This document shows positions 54,251 to 54,375 of a stretch of 54,375 nt of DNA, in pieces. Positions within the stretch are counted from its first letter, which is position 1; each line of letters starts with the position of its first letter. The DNA is taken from NCBI RefSeq assembly GCF_024206495.1, contig NZ_JAMBPQ010000047.1, positions 1-54,375 on the forward strand, written 5' to 3'. A model generated the notes under the pieces. It did not search any database. It was not told where the DNA came from and was given only the letters and a program-made list of their open reading frames with translations. The translations under genes were made by a program, and so were the position numbers. The stretch is from Paraburkholderia sp. CNPSo 3272. Its GTDB lineage: Bacteria; Pseudomonadota; Gammaproteobacteria; Burkholderiales; Burkholderiaceae.

Positions 54251-54375
54251 ATGGCCCAAAAGACGTCAGCGACCACCCTGTTCCGGCAGACCACCGGACG
54301 AGGCACCGACTCCGCCACGTTCCACCCATCTCCCGGCGGAGCCACCTTTCCCGTCCCGCCCCTGCCGCCCTCGTC
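54251..54375 (+). CDS. 5' end of an unidentified gene, cut by the window edge
   Basis: An open frame from ATG 54251 (MAQKTSATTLFRQT...) runs off the right edge after 41 codons. The first residues are polar and Pro/Thr-rich, giving no family. The upstream Pho-box-like site suggests a phosphate-regulated gene. An overlapping frame from 54214 is possible but less likely. Confidence 0.35.
   Translation, partial: MAQKTSATTLFRQTTGRGTDSATFHPSPGGATFPVPPLPPS

Noticed and set aside
54214..54375. Alternative frame from ATG 54214 at the right edge
   Set aside because: Its product is dominated by Pro and Arg. The frame from 54251 looks more like a normal N-terminus, though neither can be settled from the fragment.

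Overview
The window reads as a stretch of chromosome 1 from a GC-rich beta-proteobacterium of the Burkholderia/Paraburkholderia/Caballeronia group. The signs are a split nuoC/nuoD in a 14-gene complex I operon, the order ilvB-ilvN-ilvC-psd-pssA-leuA, tpiA-secG-tRNA-Leu upstream of nuoA, and several families largely confined to this group (DUF2863, DUF2818, DUF3619, DUF3106). I see no insertion sequence, integrase, prophage, CRISPR array or plasmid function. Almost everything is vertically inherited core gene content.

Layout. 1-351: the 5' tip of a 16S rRNA gene on the minus strand, with its leader, boxA and a near-consensus promoter. 722-4680: a DUF2863 protein, a LuxR-type regulator with an atypical receiver, an integral membrane protein and an exported protein with a histone-like tail. 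4708-9303: an M14 carboxypeptidase, YaaA, a PIN-domain protein, a PLP aminotransferase and a glutathione S-transferase. 9410-19229: an acyl-CoA oxidation district. Its plus-strand half is 3-hydroxyacyl-CoA dehydrogenase, crotonase-fold isomerase, histidine phosphatase, APH-type kinase, acyl-CoA dehydrogenase and GST. Its minus-strand half is two acyl-CoA dehydrogenases and two MaoC-type proteins. 19299-36036: DUF1178, a Nudix hydrolase, DUF2818 and the complete nuoA-N operon, all minus strand. 36201-43243: tRNA-Leu(GAG), secG, tpiA, a quinone oxidoreductase, pnp, rpsO and an orphan amino-acid-type binding protein. 43422-51185: a lipoprotein, then leuA, pssA, psd, ilvC, ilvN and ilvB. 51580-54109: an ECF-like sigma factor with three membrane or envelope partners. 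The right edge carries a PhoB-box-like site and a truncated reading frame.

How the genes work together. The nuo block encodes NADH:quinone oxidoreductase, and the beta-oxidation genes would feed it NADH. The ilv and leu genes make branched-chain amino acids, with phospholipid synthesis genes (psd, pssA) embedded between them. The kinase/acyl-CoA dehydrogenase pair resembles a split version of animal ACAD10/ACAD11 and of LvaA/LvaC of Pseudomonas putida. That suggests a route for 4-hydroxyacyl-CoA substrates.

The most interesting new signals are three. First, a 27-codon leucine-rich leader peptide upstream of leuA, apparently leaderless, with three CTA codons close together. Second, a long imperfect stem-loop in the pnp leader. 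Third, the phosphatase-kinase-dehydrogenase gene row. All functional statements come from reading the sequence and from family knowledge; no database search was possible.
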